Below are positions 22,633 through 34,438 of a DNA stretch of 64,000 bases, piece by piece. The notes beneath the pieces were generated by a model, which was not told the DNA's origin, did no database searches, and worked only from the letters and a program-made list of their open reading frames with translations. How positions within the stretch are numbered: position 1 is the first letter of the stretch; each line of letters starts with the position of its first letter. Source of the stretch: Fremontodendron californicum (taxonomy: Eukaryota > Streptophyta > Magnoliopsida > Malvales > Malvaceae). The DNA is taken from NCBI GenBank assembly GCA_030761205.1, contig JAULJL010000004.1, forward strand, positions 37,978,172 to 38,042,171. Direction: 5' to 3'. The translations under genes were made by a program, and so were the position numbers.

Positions 22633-25600
22633 TCATGTTCTTTTTATGACTCTGAGCTTTACACCATGTTTGAAGTTGAGAACTATGCCAAATTCAAGCT
22701 CCAAAGGTTTTTCCATGCTGGAAGAATGTCGAAATGTATATTTCCGATATAGTTGTATCAAGGAGAGTTTGATTTCCTGTATGGAGAATTTCTGGCCAAC
22801 GCATGCCCGAGGCCCAATCCCAAAGGGTATGAGAGCATAAGGGTGCCTTCGTTTTTCTTCTTCACAGTTTGGATCAAACCTCTCTGGTATAAATTTATCT
22901 GGGTTCGGGAAATTCTTTGGATCTTTTGCTAAGACTCCAATTGCTAACCAGACCCACGTTCCCTACTCATCGAAGCATAACACAAGAAGATGGAAAATCA
23001 TAGACAAGGCATTAGTCCATGAACAAAATTAAATTACATTGAGTTCCTATGTTACTCGGACTTGGATGTGAGTGTCGGACACTAATATGTTCAATTTTTT
23101 TCAAGATTTCCATGTATTTGGAGGGTTCTTGGAGGATCATATCCCCATACCCATATCCAGATATGTGTCGGACACGGGTACTTCAAGAAAAATGAAGAGT
23201 CGGAGCAACATAGTTGAGTTCTATATGGGAGATGGTAATACCTTAGGCAGAAGGTAACCTCCTATCTCCACTTGTTTTGATGTTTCTCTTGCAACTAATG
23301 GAGAAACTATGTAGAACCTCATAGCCTCTTTAATCACCTGAAGTCAAACCAACAAACAGAAATAAGGAACATATATACAAGAACAAATCCAGTCATGAGT
23401 ATAGTGTCATTGTCAAACATTGCAGAACATGTCAAAAAGTGAAGACCCAGGGACTTGCCTGATCAAGATACGGAAATTTATGTTGGAGATCATAAGCAGT
23501 TGGCACCTGATCATACGGCCCAAACCCATCAATCTCTGCAAGCAATTTTTTCTCTACCTCTGGATGTCCAGCAACTAAATAGACAATTGAGGACAATGTA
23601 AAGGATGTTGTTGCAGACCCAGCAAGAAGGTGCTCATAAGTAACTGCACTAATGTAGTCCCGAGTAAAAACATTGTTAGCCATATTCTCTGCTGATTCCC
23701 TTGCACTCAATATTTGAGACAAGAAGTCTTTTGAACCTCGATTCTTCTCTTTCATTCTGTTTGATACAATCTCATCAAGCCTGCCACTCAACTTCTTATT
23801 AGTCCTGTCAACTTTCCAGTCCATAGTTCCTGGTATTCGTTTCAAAATCTGCCTGAAAGGCTCCTGTAAAATGGGAACAAGTAGACCTATTATAATTGAC
23901 ATAGAACCTGATAAATCCATCTTAAGTTGTGTTGTGGAGTAGATGTGTTGATTGATAAAGTCAGAAACTTGATCATTTTGACTGCCTTGGTACTTATCCA
24001 CAGTCCTGATCGATTCATTGATTGATTGTGGTTTGGAGAGGCCAAAGTTAACCCCAAAAGCAGCTTGTCCAATTACATCAGTTGCCAGTTTGAGTGAGAG
24101 GCTAGAAAAAATGATGTCTTGTTTAGATGAATGGAGATTTTCAGTAGCAGATTCAATATAACTTTGCATGGTTGGAACTAGGCTTGCCAAGTGTGATGGT
24201 TGGTACACAGATAATATTGCGTTTCTCATAGTCGACCATCTTGCATCCCTGCAATATCAGATGTCATCAACATATTACACAAGATTTTAGTTAGAAACAT
24301 TCATAATCTTAATTGGAAGAACTCTAGTTAAGCATTAATTACTTGTGTATTTATAATATAAGAGAGTTCAAAGTTATCGGGTTAGCTAGTTTGATTGATG
24401 AGTACCTTGTGAAAAAGAGACCCTTTTGATGAAGTGGGGAGGAAGCGATAGGTGAGGGAATGCTTCTGTTTGGAATGTCTTTGAATTTCTTTATTCCAAC
24501 TTCTTTACATAGCTCTGCGTCTGCTACAATTATCAAGGGTTGTCTACCCATATGAAACCTGCTCCACCAAAATCAGATGCCCCAATTATCAGTACCCAGC
24601 CCAAGTTTTGTCATGTAGGTTTTATTTAACTTTCTTTTTTTACTATTATTTTGCAGTGGAAAGCTAATGTGATCTTTTTTATTTGTGGAACATTGTGGGG
24701 TGGGTTTCTTTGGAGTAATCAGATAATTATGCAACATCTTTTATGAATTTGTAAGATAAATAATTAAAACACGATCCGTCATAAAAAAATAAATAAATAA
24801 TAACATAAACTTGATTAAAATATTAAAATTTATATAACATTAATTATTAAAATATTATATAAATATATAATATTTTAAATATCATTATAATAAAAAAAAT
24901 AACATGAATATATCACAAATACAAAAATTATAAGAGATGCTAACCTTCAGATATGATGACTCAAATAAGGATAAGGGAATTAAAAGAACCGTGTCAATAA
25001 TGTTTTTTTTTTTTTTTTTTCTGGAGTATTCTCCATCATAGTCTCATTTTATCTGCTCTCTATCTTGTAAGAAAGAGAAAAGATAAGACTCCTCTCACTT
25101 ACTTTCTCCAGAGAAAGAGAAAAGATAAGACTCCTCCCACTCACTTTTCTGTTTATCTTCTCTTGAATGGTCAATGAACCGTAACATGAATTAAAACATG
25201 CAGCAAATACGATTCTATCTCTTTCGATTTGTTGCAGATGGTTATTTATCCTTCTTCTTCCCTTTAATTGACCATTAATTCTTCATAAAATATGATTACG
25301 TTTTCAGAGATTAATTCCATTGAACAAGAGATGATAGAAAATATAAAAGTATCAACAAGTTTTAAAACAAAAAGATTGTTTTGGGGGTTCAAAAAAAAAA
25401 AAAAAAAAACTTGATGGATGTTGACTTTATAACTGATGCATGAAATCAAAGTATTTCCTGAAGGGGGGAAAGAGAAAAGCTGAAAACTGACCTGAAAATA
25501 GGACCGTATTGTTTGGTAAGGACTGAAAACACATCGGGGCCGTACTTTGCCATCAAAGGCAGGTGTCCTACCAGTGGGATAATTGGTGGACCAGGCACCC

Positions 25601-25748
25601 TTCTCACCCTCCAATAGGGCCCATACAAATATCCCAATACGCCTACTACCATGGCTAACACTGTGAAGATTGTCGACGCCGTAGAGACATTAGGATAGAA
25701 CCCTTCTGCACCAACTAAACTTTGAAGAGTTTCATAAACAAGACCCAT
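22633..25748 (-). CDS. MAX1: Cytochrome P450 CYP711A, MAX1-type carlactone oxidase
   Basis: Strigolactone biosynthesis P450 that oxidises carlactone to carlactonoic acid in the endoplasmic reticulum. Five exons on the minus strand: 25492-25748, 24406-24558, 23459-24248, 23242-23337 and 22633-22962, giving 541 residues with all phases agreeing. Intron 3 (23338-23458) has a GC donor (CAG then GCAAGT); the others are GT-AG. Visible motifs: N-terminal membrane anchor (IFTVLAMVVGVLGYLYG), proline hinge VPGPPIIPLVGHLP, the segment KYGPDVFSVLTKQYGPIF, I-helix LLAGSATTS, ExxR as KEAMR in exon 4, PERF, and haem-binding FGIGPRACVGQ in exon 5. The C-terminus GVKLRVIKRT ends at TGA 22633-22635. The gene looks intact in spite of a LINE tail about 25 bp beyond the stop and a hAT-like insertion in intron 4. 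Similarity to CYP711A is strong along the whole length. Confidence 0.96.
23047..23213. mobile_element. hAT-like MITE in MAX1 intron 4
   Basis: A 167-bp element between perfect 8-bp duplications TTGAGTTC (23039-23046 and 23214-23221). Its ends form terminal inverted repeats: CTATGTTACTCGGACT at the left and the reverse complement of CTATGTTGCTCCGACT at the right, 14 of 16 bases matching. Non-coding. The 8-bp duplication and the size fit a non-autonomous hAT-superfamily element. It lies between MAX1 exons 4 and 5 and leaves the splice sites intact. Confidence 0.9.
25071..25142. repeat. 42-bp tandem duplication in MAX1 intron 1
   Basis: GAAAGAGAAAAGATAAGACT and the following bases repeat with a 42-bp offset (25071 and 25113), with few differences. 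Located in the first intron of MAX1. Confidence 0.8.
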
Positions 25749-26144
25749 TAATTTCCTTCTTCAGTTCTTCTTTGACAGATTGAGTTTAGTTCTTGCAAAG
25801 AGGAAGGGGGGAGTCTAGATTATTAATAAAGTTGGTAATGGAAAGTGGGTTTTCTCAAAGCATCTTTCTGGGCATTTGGTCTTTGTCAGTATTTGAATGA
25901 TTATTTTGGTGAAATAGATCCGATTGTTTTATAATGGACAGGATAGTGAATAAAAATTGTTAGTATCGCGCATGTTATGGTCCTTTGTATTTAGTCCAAC
26001 CAATTAAACCAGTCCATTCACAGCAAAAATATCATTGTAGGGCCTTCTGAACTCTGGAGACTCACAATCAGAATCAGGATCACATCAGACGTTGGTGTAG
26101 CACTTAAAACCCACATTCCGATTGATAATTGCTCTGATATCATT
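25749..26144. other. MAX1 upstream region
   Basis: Region expected to hold the MAX1 leader and promoter. No regulatory site is called. Includes the PBS-like sequence next to the LTR remnant. Confidence 0.5.
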
Positions 26145-26293
26145 TGTAAAAATCTCCAACCTGAATGGTATTGTCCGTTTCGAATCGAAAGTTTCACGAT
26201 TTTGTCTCACAAAAAACATCTCATAAATATGTTTTTAAATTTTTACATATATATCATACCGAATTCTCAGAATTTTTCCAATTGGGTGTTACA
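26131..26293 (-). mobile_element. LTR remnant of a small (TRIM-like) LTR retrotransposon with PBS-like site
   Basis: On the minus strand, 26293 down to 26145 begins TGTAACACCC and ends TTTTTACA (TG...CA borders, about 149 bp). It is followed after a few bases by TATCAGAGCAAT at 26129-26140. TGGTATCAGAGC is the usual primer-binding site complementary to plant initiator methionine tRNA, and here it differs by one base. The arrangement LTR then PBS is right for a 5' LTR. No second LTR and no coding sequence were found, so this is a fragment. Its length suggests a TRIM. Confidence 0.6.
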
Positions 26294-28699
26294 TGAACCC
26301 CAGCATTACATAAGCCTTGAAGCTTTCTAATGGATGGATCGTTGATTCTCCCCGGTGCAGAACAGAATAGGCCACTTCGATGGGACCTTCATTTTAGATT
26401 TCAAACTTCATAATGCTTTAAAATCATGCATAGTTTAATCAGTTTATGAAACAAAACAGGTGTTGATTAAGTGGCTGCCTATGCTGCTAGAGCATGTAGA
26501 AGTTATAGTTTCTTTGTTTGGTATTTTGAGAATGAAAATTGAGACTGAACATGTCAGCTTAATTTGAATTTAAATTTACATGTTATGTCATCTTTTGTGT
26601 GCAAGATTGACTAACATCTTGAAGTCTTGTAGTTGGTGAATGCTTGGTGTACTTCTTGTATTATAACTTTGACAAGTTGAATGAAAATCTATAGAGTGAA
26701 ACATTTTCAAAACTCAATAACCTTTTCCTTAATCTCTCGTTTTTCTTTCTGTAAGTTCATACAAGTTCTTCTCAAAACCAACAACAGGTTTAGAACTCGG
26801 AGGGGGTTATTTAACATTGACTCAGAGACCGGAAAGCAGACAAATAGTTTGTTGACAACAGCATTCCATCCTTTTAATCCTGATGTTGGGACATTATATT
26901 CTTACTTCCGAAAGAACTTGATTTGAAAATGATTCCTTTTTAACTCATGCGGATTGCGAATATCCCCCTGTCCATGCTATTCTTCCTGGTTGCTTAAGAT
27001 TCCTTCGGGTGTGTTTGTCTTACTTTATGTTTTCACTAACTTAGTATTTGTAGGCAAGCGGATAGAGCCAGATAACATTAACTAACCTCTTTTCCCTGCT
27101 CAGCAATCTTGTATTACTAGGTTTTAGATGTTGACAGATAATGTCTGATAACAAGCTGGAACACCCTTTTCTTTTTTAATTTTTTTGTTTTGAAAACTCT
27201 ATGATTGTAAGGGTTCTAATATGGTAACCCTACTGTTCTTTTGCATTCCAATATCTATTCCATATTTCCATGGACGCTTGAAGCACTCTCCAATCCATTG
27301 AAACTGATTTGAGGAACATATAAAAGCGACTTCTGCCAACCTACAGGTCACGCTTCATTTAACTTAAGACCTCTAATTTTAGGATTTTACAAAATGATTC
27401 ACTTAACTACAAATGAATGAAATCCTAATCAATTTATCATTCTTACCAGTTTAATTCTTCTAATACACGCAATTGCTCCTTTTCCCCTAATTTCCAAAAG
27501 TGTCATGCCCATTTCGAGTTCGGGTTTTGTCTTTTTTTTTGTTGTTGTCAAATCTTGAGTTTGGATTTTTCGGAATGATTTTGAGTACTTCGGGTTCATT
27601 TTGTGAGATAAAAAGTGATAATTTCCCTTTGGATAAAGTCTTGTGCACAAGGGAAACAAAAGCTTATCTTATCTCTACCATCCGGCAAAGTTTGACATTT
27701 GTACTATATATACTTCAGACAGCAAAAGAAAAGCTTAAATATTGGATAAAACTAAGTCTTCGATCAGATTTATACAATTATTTCATCTTTTGCAGAATAA
27801 GCAATATCGTTGTGTCAAGTGTCAACTCCTAATCTTAGCATGAAATTAATTGCAACGAATCTTGTGACTCCACCTAAAAGAGACGTATCTACCTTAGCTG
27901 TTGAACAAGGATCGAATACTTTTTGACAAACATCTATTCCTACCAATCCAGGATGCTTCTTCCATTTCATCAATCGAGAACATAAGCACAAAGCCAAGCC
28001 CAAGACTCACGCTACTTCCACCACCATTGCTTAGTTACAATTATTCTCTCGACATGATTTGATACTTTTGTCGATTTATCAGAGAAAGACAAGACTTCTC
28101 AAATTTCATTAGTTACTACTCCACATTGATCATAGAAGATCTTGTTTGGTCTGAGCTAGCTTTGCCACTTGCTCACACAGTTTACGCAGAATTTAAGTCC
28201 TGACAGTAATGAGCTATGATCATTAACTTATTTCATGCCTAGTTTACAAAAACAATAAATAGAAGTTTAAATCAAATATAATGCAACCATTATGTACATA
28301 TGGATTGAAAAGCTTCCATGGACGAGTTTAAGAGTAGGCCCAATATTAGTAGATGGGAGCTTATTCTAAATACAGTTACTACTTACTAGCTTTCTTCTTA
28401 ATTGGATCAACACAAGAAAACTTGGGCCAGCAATTCTGTTCTTCATATTGGTCTATAAGGGCTATACTCTTTTTCTGTTATTTTTTCCCCAAGGCTAGCT
28501 AGCTTTACAAGTTGAAGTTTGTGGAGGTTGAGTTTATTTTTCTTTATTAAAACCCAGATTCTTAGTATAGGTTCACCTATCAAATTAATTGGATCCTCAA
28601 TGATTTGAAGAGTCGGGGTTTTTTCAAAAAGGAAAGATATATAACTCTTTATTTTCAATCGTCTTAGGTCAATGAGTAGCTTAGGAAATAAATCAGTGA

Positions 28700-29045
28700 A
28701 TCTGATTGTAAAGGGAAAACAATCCCATAACTAATAATTAAATATTGGATCGTAATTTTATAAAAATAAGTATCACCTTTCTTTTATTGAAGTTTTTTTC
28801 GTTTCGGCTTTCAGCGAAAACACAGTCCACATTCTTGATTATAAGGATCATTGCTGAAGGAAAAAATTATCTCACATCTCATAGCTAAAGATTAGACCTT
28901 GATTTTATAAGGCAAAGAACATCCTTCTCCTATCACCCCTGACTACAAGGACCAGCCCTAAATAAAGGGAAAAATTATCCTAAATCTAATAGTCAAAAAT
29001 TAGACTGTAACTTTATAAAATAATGATCACCCTTGTTCTATCGAG
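28700..29045. repeat. Three degenerate copies of a segment of about 80-130 bp
   Basis: Each copy has AATTATC/AATCCC-like sequence, then CATAACTAATAATTAAAxATT, GGATCGTAATTTTATAAAA and a segment ending in ATCACCTTT or ATCACCCTT. The copies near 28725, 28865 and 28980 differ at many positions. No coding content. Confidence 0.5.
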
Positions 29046-30599
29046 ATGCATTTGATCAAAAGTCAAAATCGTAAAAGTAGGCTCCTATCACAAAATGCAA
29101 GAATACCTCATAGCAAATGCAATCTAACAATTCTTGCATATAATGTTATATCGTTATAGTTTGAGTTTCGCAAGATGAGGAAGACTGAGCGAACAAGCTG
29201 TAATAAGATGAGAAGGCCAAGCCACGTTTTGGGAAGTAAAATCCAATATTGAATATAGTAAGCCTTCCACCAAATTAGAAAGAAAAAAAAAATAGAAATA
29301 TACGTATAATTAAGCTAAGTATTTTATATTAACATGCACGTGTAACACACTAAATACTTAATTAAGTCTTTCCGTAGTTAACTTCAAAAAAAAAAAAATC
29401 ATTCCGTAGATCGGGAGGGGTCGACTCCTTTTTCTTCCTAGCTGACGTACAAAACTTCCAGTTGAAGGGATCATCCTTACTTATATCTTTACTAAAGAGT
29501 TTGATTCAAAGCTTCATCAGCTTACCTTACGTAAAACTAATCTCCCTTGAAGGCTACGGCATATTATAATACAAAAATAATATTATTATTGTCAATTAAT
29601 TTAGTGCCACTTTCTTTGCATCATCATAATTTAGTTATTTTAAACCAGAAATTAAAGACAATTATCAAAAGAAAAAAGAAGCATAATTGGATCCCACCAC
29701 AATAGTTGCCAAAACTACTGAGAAGAAAAAAGAAAGGAGGGAGCGTGGCGAAAGTGATAGACAGCTGCTACGGCATTTTTTTTTTTTTTAGATTTGATAA
29801 TTTATATATTTATATTATTTTTATATGTTATAATTGTATTTAAAATATTATATATTTATATAAATTTTGATAAATTAATAATTCGTATTATATAAATTTT
29901 GACATATTCATATATTCGTATTATATTTTAATTATATTTATCATATTATATAATTATATCGTATTTAAATTTATTAAATTTAATTTTTTATAACAACCCC
30001 ATAAATTCTTTTGGTTCCAACTTGCAAAGTCCAAATTGAATTTTTATTTAAGTTTTACCCTTGGATAAATCAAAATGCGTAATCCTAACCTATAAGCTAT
30101 TTATGCTACCTCTATAGTCAATTCAATTTGTCTTGATCCTGAATATTCAATATGCTAGCTGTAAAATTTTCCCAACTTTTTTTTTTTTTTTAACATGATC
30201 CATCAAGGTGATTTTCTAAACAAAGACAAGATTGTATGTACAACTGACACACTCTATTCTATTTTGAATGAACATGTTTTATTGGGATAATGGAATAAAA
30301 AAAATAAAAATTTTCAATTAAAGAATCAAGATTCTTGGACAAATGGGTACCCAAAATTCAATACCCTTAGGCCCTTAACATTATTGCTCCAATGACCTGT
30401 CAATTATCCATGCTCCCTCCTCAGTCCTCACCTCATTATCTTGTATTCTCCTATGGTTAATTAAAAGTTAAAACCTAACCAAAAACAGGCCTGGCCTCCA
30501 CAAACATCATTCGATCAACCCCACAACTTAATTAAACCCAATCTGCCACGTATACGCCATTGATCATGTAGTTTTTTTTTTTTTTTAACTTTATATAGA

Positions 30600-30800
30600 T
30601 CTGATAATATTGGACACGATATGATTATACGATACGAACACGACACGAAAAAAAAATTAAAAACACGACACGACACGAAATAATAACACGAATACATGAA
30701 TGTCTCAAAATCTATATAATACGAATTATTAACATATCAAACTTTATATAAATATAAAATACCTTAAATACGATTATGACACGAAGGGTACACGAATTAT
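30600..30800 (-). repeat. Dispersed copy of the CGTGTCGTG repeat, reverse orientation
   Basis: ACACGACACGAAATAATAACACGAATAC and the following TATATAATACGAATTATTAACA are the reverse complement of the unit found at 3470-4775. Confidence 0.7.
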
Positions 30801-31446
30801 TAGATTTACCTTCATACTTCATGCAAGTAAATAAGGGTATGCAAGTAAATAAAGGTGAGTAATCGATCGATTCTTGTTATAAAAAGTTAATTTAATCAAC
30901 TCTTCTATACAAAATTAATAAAAATGGATCGATCTCATCTTAATAATTGATCATAATCGAAACCGATTTAGTTAGATCATTTTGATCGATTTTATTTTCT
31001 TTATTATTATTAATTTAAAATAATAATTTTCAATCATTTAAATTAATCAAACTCAAGTAATAGTTTTTAATCATTTAAAATAATCAATAAACTTAATATA
31101 TAATTTCAACAATATTTTTCAAGAAAAAAATACAAAATATTCATTTTTTCAATAACAAATATTTAAAGTAATTTTGAATTAAAATATCATATTTACCAGT
31201 AAATTAATAAATATAAATAAAATATTATTATATATTTATTTATACTATTATTAAAATATTTAACTGAATTTGATGTTACGAATCGAGTAACATTAACTCA
31301 ATAAAAAAATATAAAAAATCCAAAACTAAAATAATAACGAGAAATAAAAACAAAGATTTATGTGTTTTAAAATTTTTATTATTTAAAAAGTTATATATTA
31401 ATTAATCTCCTTTGTAATAAGGATTAGAAGGAAACTACACTACATT

Positions 31447-31954
31447 TAGGGATGGCAATGGAGCGGGGCGGAGACGGGGGCAAATATTGCCTTATCCACC
31501 TCCACCCCACTCTTGCATGGATGTTTGAAACATCCACATCCATGGATGTCGGTTACATCCATAACCGCTCCACGGTGCTCCACTCCGCTACACCCCAATT
31601 TATATTAATTATTTTTAACTTAATATTATAAAAATTTATATTATAATTTATTCATGAACATAATTTTAGTATATAAAAATCTTTAATATAATATATATAA
31701 TACATATATACTAAAAGTATAGATATAAAATATTAGTATATATATGATTTTAGTATATATATTTAATATATATTAAAAATACAAGAAAAAATATAAAATA
31801 TTTTAAAGGATAAAATAGTAATTTCAAAAGTCGGGGCGGGGCAGAGTAGAGCAAGCATTTATCAAAACCGCTCCACCCTGCTCCAAAAAGAATCTCTCCG
31901 TTCAAAACGGATCGATGCGAAATCCATCGATCGAATCGGATTTTGTCATCCCTA
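31447..31954. mobile_element. hAT-like non-autonomous transposon, copy 1
   Basis: A 508-bp element flanked by perfect 8-bp duplications ACTACATT (31439-31446 and 31955-31962). Ends are inverted repeats: TAGGGATGGCAA at the left and TTGTCATCCCTA at the right. A GC-richer head (GGGGCGG and a CATCCACATCCATGGATG segment) and tail enclose an AT-rich middle. No transposase is encoded. About 507 bp of closely matching sequence recurs at 35659-36165. The minus-strand ORF at 31750-31998 falls inside and is not a gene. Confidence 0.93.
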
Positions 31955-32290
31955 ACTACATTACACTTAAGAGCCGACAGAGATTCAAATAATGACATCG
32001 CTAGGTCCCACCATCTGGCCCATGTGTCAACTTCAATCAGTCAACGAACTCATTTCGTTAGAAAAACAAATACAAGAAATAAATAAAACGCCTGCAATTA
32101 TTTTTAAAAAATACCAGCGACGCCGACAAGTGAAAGAGCCGGAGAAAAAAAAACAAGGGGCTCTACTAATGTGCGCGACAGGGGGATATTAACTATTAAG
32201 CAACAATGAGAACCCTGGAAGTGGATGCCTACACCCAATATGGATATGATACGGATCCGGGTCACGGGTACGGATTTGTTGTTAACATCT

Positions 32291-33396
32291 AAAGCTGTAA
32301 ACGAACAGAGCGTTCGACGAATCGTTCGTGAACAGTTCGATTTCTGTTCGTTTATTAAGCTAAATAAACGATTATGAACACAACTTTCATGTTTGTTTAT
32401 TAAACGAACCGAGTTCGAACAGATGTGTGTTCGGTTCGTTTATGTTCACGAACAAATTCATTTATGGTTCGTTTCAAGCTCGTTTATTAGTTTGTTTAAA
32501 GGTCGTTTATGTTCGTTTATAATATAATTAATAATATAATAATAATAATAATAATTATTATTATTATTTGTATTTGTATTTTATTTATAATATAATTAAT
32601 ATTATTTAATAACTTAAATTTAATAATTTAGTAATAAATTTAATTTAATTACGTTTGTGTTTTATTATTTTATATTTAATAATAATTTAAAATTGACTTG
32701 TTTTATATTTGTTTGTTTGTTTATTGTTCATAAACATATTTTTTATTGTTTGCGAATATGTTCGATTATATGTTCGTGAACAGTTCGATTTATGTTCGTT
32801 TATTAAGCTAAATAAACGATTATGAACACAACTTTCATGTTCGTTTATTAAACGAACCGAGTTCGAACAGATGTGTGTTCAGTTCGTTTATGTTCATGAA
32901 CAAGTTCGTTTATGGTTCGTTTCAAACTCGTTTATTAATTTGTTTAAAACTCGTTTATGTTCGTTTATTGTTCGTTAATAATATAATTAATAATATAATA
33001 ATAATAATTATTATTATTATTATTATTATTTGTATTTGTATTTTATTTATAATATAATTAATATTATTTAATAACTTAAATTTAATAATTTAGTAATAAA
33101 TTTAATTTAATTACGTTTGTATTTTATTATTTTATATTTAATAATAATTTAAAATTGACTTGTTTTATATTTGTTTGTTTGTTTATTGTTCATAAATATA
33201 TTTTTAATTATTCGCAAACATTTTCGATTATATGTTCGTGAACATTAAATAAACGAACACGAACACTTTCAATTTTAAACGAACAGAACTTGAACACAAT
33301 TTGAAAATCCTTAACGAGCACGAACAGAACAAGAACAAACTCAAAAATAAATAAACGAACACAAACAAAAACTTATTCGTTGATTTACAGCTCCAT
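32291..33396. mobile_element. Non-autonomous transposon with internal 445-bp tandem duplication
   Basis: Inverted ends: AAAGCTGTAAACGAA at the left and the reverse complement of GGAGCTGTAAATCAACGAA at the right. Outside them are TAACATCT (32283-32290) and CAACATCT (33397-33404), an 8-bp duplication with one mismatch. Inside, a unit beginning GTTCGTGAACAGTTCGATTT at about 32324 starts again at about 32770, an offset of about 445 bp, with high similarity; a partial third start is at 33234. The GTTCGTTTAT and AAACGAAC words make it strongly self-complementary. The ATT/AAT run in each unit is a microsatellite. No coding sequence. Confidence 0.75.
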
Positions 33397-33703
33397 CAAC
33401 ATCTTCTCCACTTTTCCTAGATCATCGCCTTCTCGAAGGTACGGAACATGTGGTCACTCACGTGCGGATTGTTTTAAATAACTAATCGTGTAAGAAGGGC
33501 AAACCCCCCTCCCTTCCCTTTAAACAAAAGATCACCGCACTCTGGTGAAGCGCGTGCATGGAAGTTCTTTTAAACGTTTACAAGAATATGATAAGAAATG
33601 ATTAAATTATCAACATTTGATTAGTTGAAGTGGTTAGTGACTCCAACTCCTAGATAAGAATCAAGGTTCTAATCTTGGAAGTCTCCAATATGAGTTTTTT
33701 TTA
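33397..33703. other. Short unique stretch between transposons
   Basis: No gene or repeat recognised. Confidence 0.5.
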
Positions 33704-34071
33704 ATGCATTGTCAGTGTATAAACTCTATACACTGACAGTAAATTTTACACTAACACCTTATTAAAAAGCTAACCACTAACCCTAACTACTAACCTCTAA
33801 CCCCTAACCCTAGCCACTAACTCCTAACCACTAATCCCTAACTCGACAGGTGTCATCGTAGGATACACTGTCAGTGTATGTCAGTGTATAGACTCTATAC
33901 ACTAACAGTAAATTTTACACTAACACCTCATTAAAAAGCTAAACACTAACCCTAACTACTAACCTCTAACCCCTAACCCTAGTCACTAACTCCTAACCAC
34001 TAATCCCTAACTCGACAGGTGTCATCGTAGGATACACTGTCAGTGTATAGCCCTATACACTGACAGTGCAT
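33704..34071. mobile_element. MITE-like element with tandem 169-bp units containing degenerate CCCTAA words
   Basis: Ends ATGCATTGTCAGTGTATA (left) and the reverse complement of GATGCACTGTCAGTGTATA (right) are inverted repeats. The element holds two copies of a 169-bp unit (starting at 33711 and 33880). Each runs from CTCTATACACTGACAGTAAATT through a run of CACTAACCCTAACTACTAAC words to CTCGACAGGTGTCATCGTAGG. The words resemble the plant telomere repeat CCCTAAA but are irregular and internal to the unit, so this is not a telomere. A shorter relative lies at 60630-60745. Confidence 0.75.
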
Positions 34072-34242
34072 CAAATATTAATCCCTCAAATATTGGGAGG
34101 GTTTTACCATTACATTTTCGATCCAACAGAGATTAGTTTTTCATCAACCATAAAATGGGGGTGAAAGAATACCTTGAGTTTACACCCAAAAAAATTGATT
34201 AAATTAAAAAGGGGATGACAGTTTAGAGGTTTTAATAAAGAG

Positions 34243-34420
34243 TTTTGCTAACGAGTATTTTTAGGGTATTTTTTAAGGTTAGTTAATATATTATTTATAG
34301 TAATAACTTTTTATTAAATACAGTAGTTGATAATTTTATTTATCATTTTCAATGTATTGAATGAATATATTATTATATGTGGTAACCTTAAAGAGTGCCT
34401 TAGGACACTCGTTGGCAAAA
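34243..34420. mobile_element. TTTTGCTAAC-family MITE, copy 1
   Basis: About 178 bp with inverted ends TTTTGCTAACGAGT and CACTCGTTGGCAAAA. The middle contains TTAATATATTATTTATAGTAATAA and TATCATTTTCAATGTATTGA. Forms an inverted pair with the next copy. Confidence 0.8.
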
Positions 34421-34438
34421 TCTTTTAATAAAATAAAG

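Larger units (their letters stand above)
26294..31438. other. Gene-poor AT-rich stretch
   Basis: No gene recognised; all ORFs are short and lack family features. Contains three loosely similar blocks at about 28700-28790, 28850-28940 and 28965-29045, a 19-bp tandem duplication (ATGCAAGTAAATAA repeats) near 30825-30865, AT-rich repeat DNA at 29790-29995 and the inverted relative of the 3470-4775 array at 30600-30800. Confidence 0.6.

Noticed and set aside
33780..34020. Interstitial telomere array
   Set aside because: The CCCTAA words are irregular and lie within the repeating unit of a MITE-like element.
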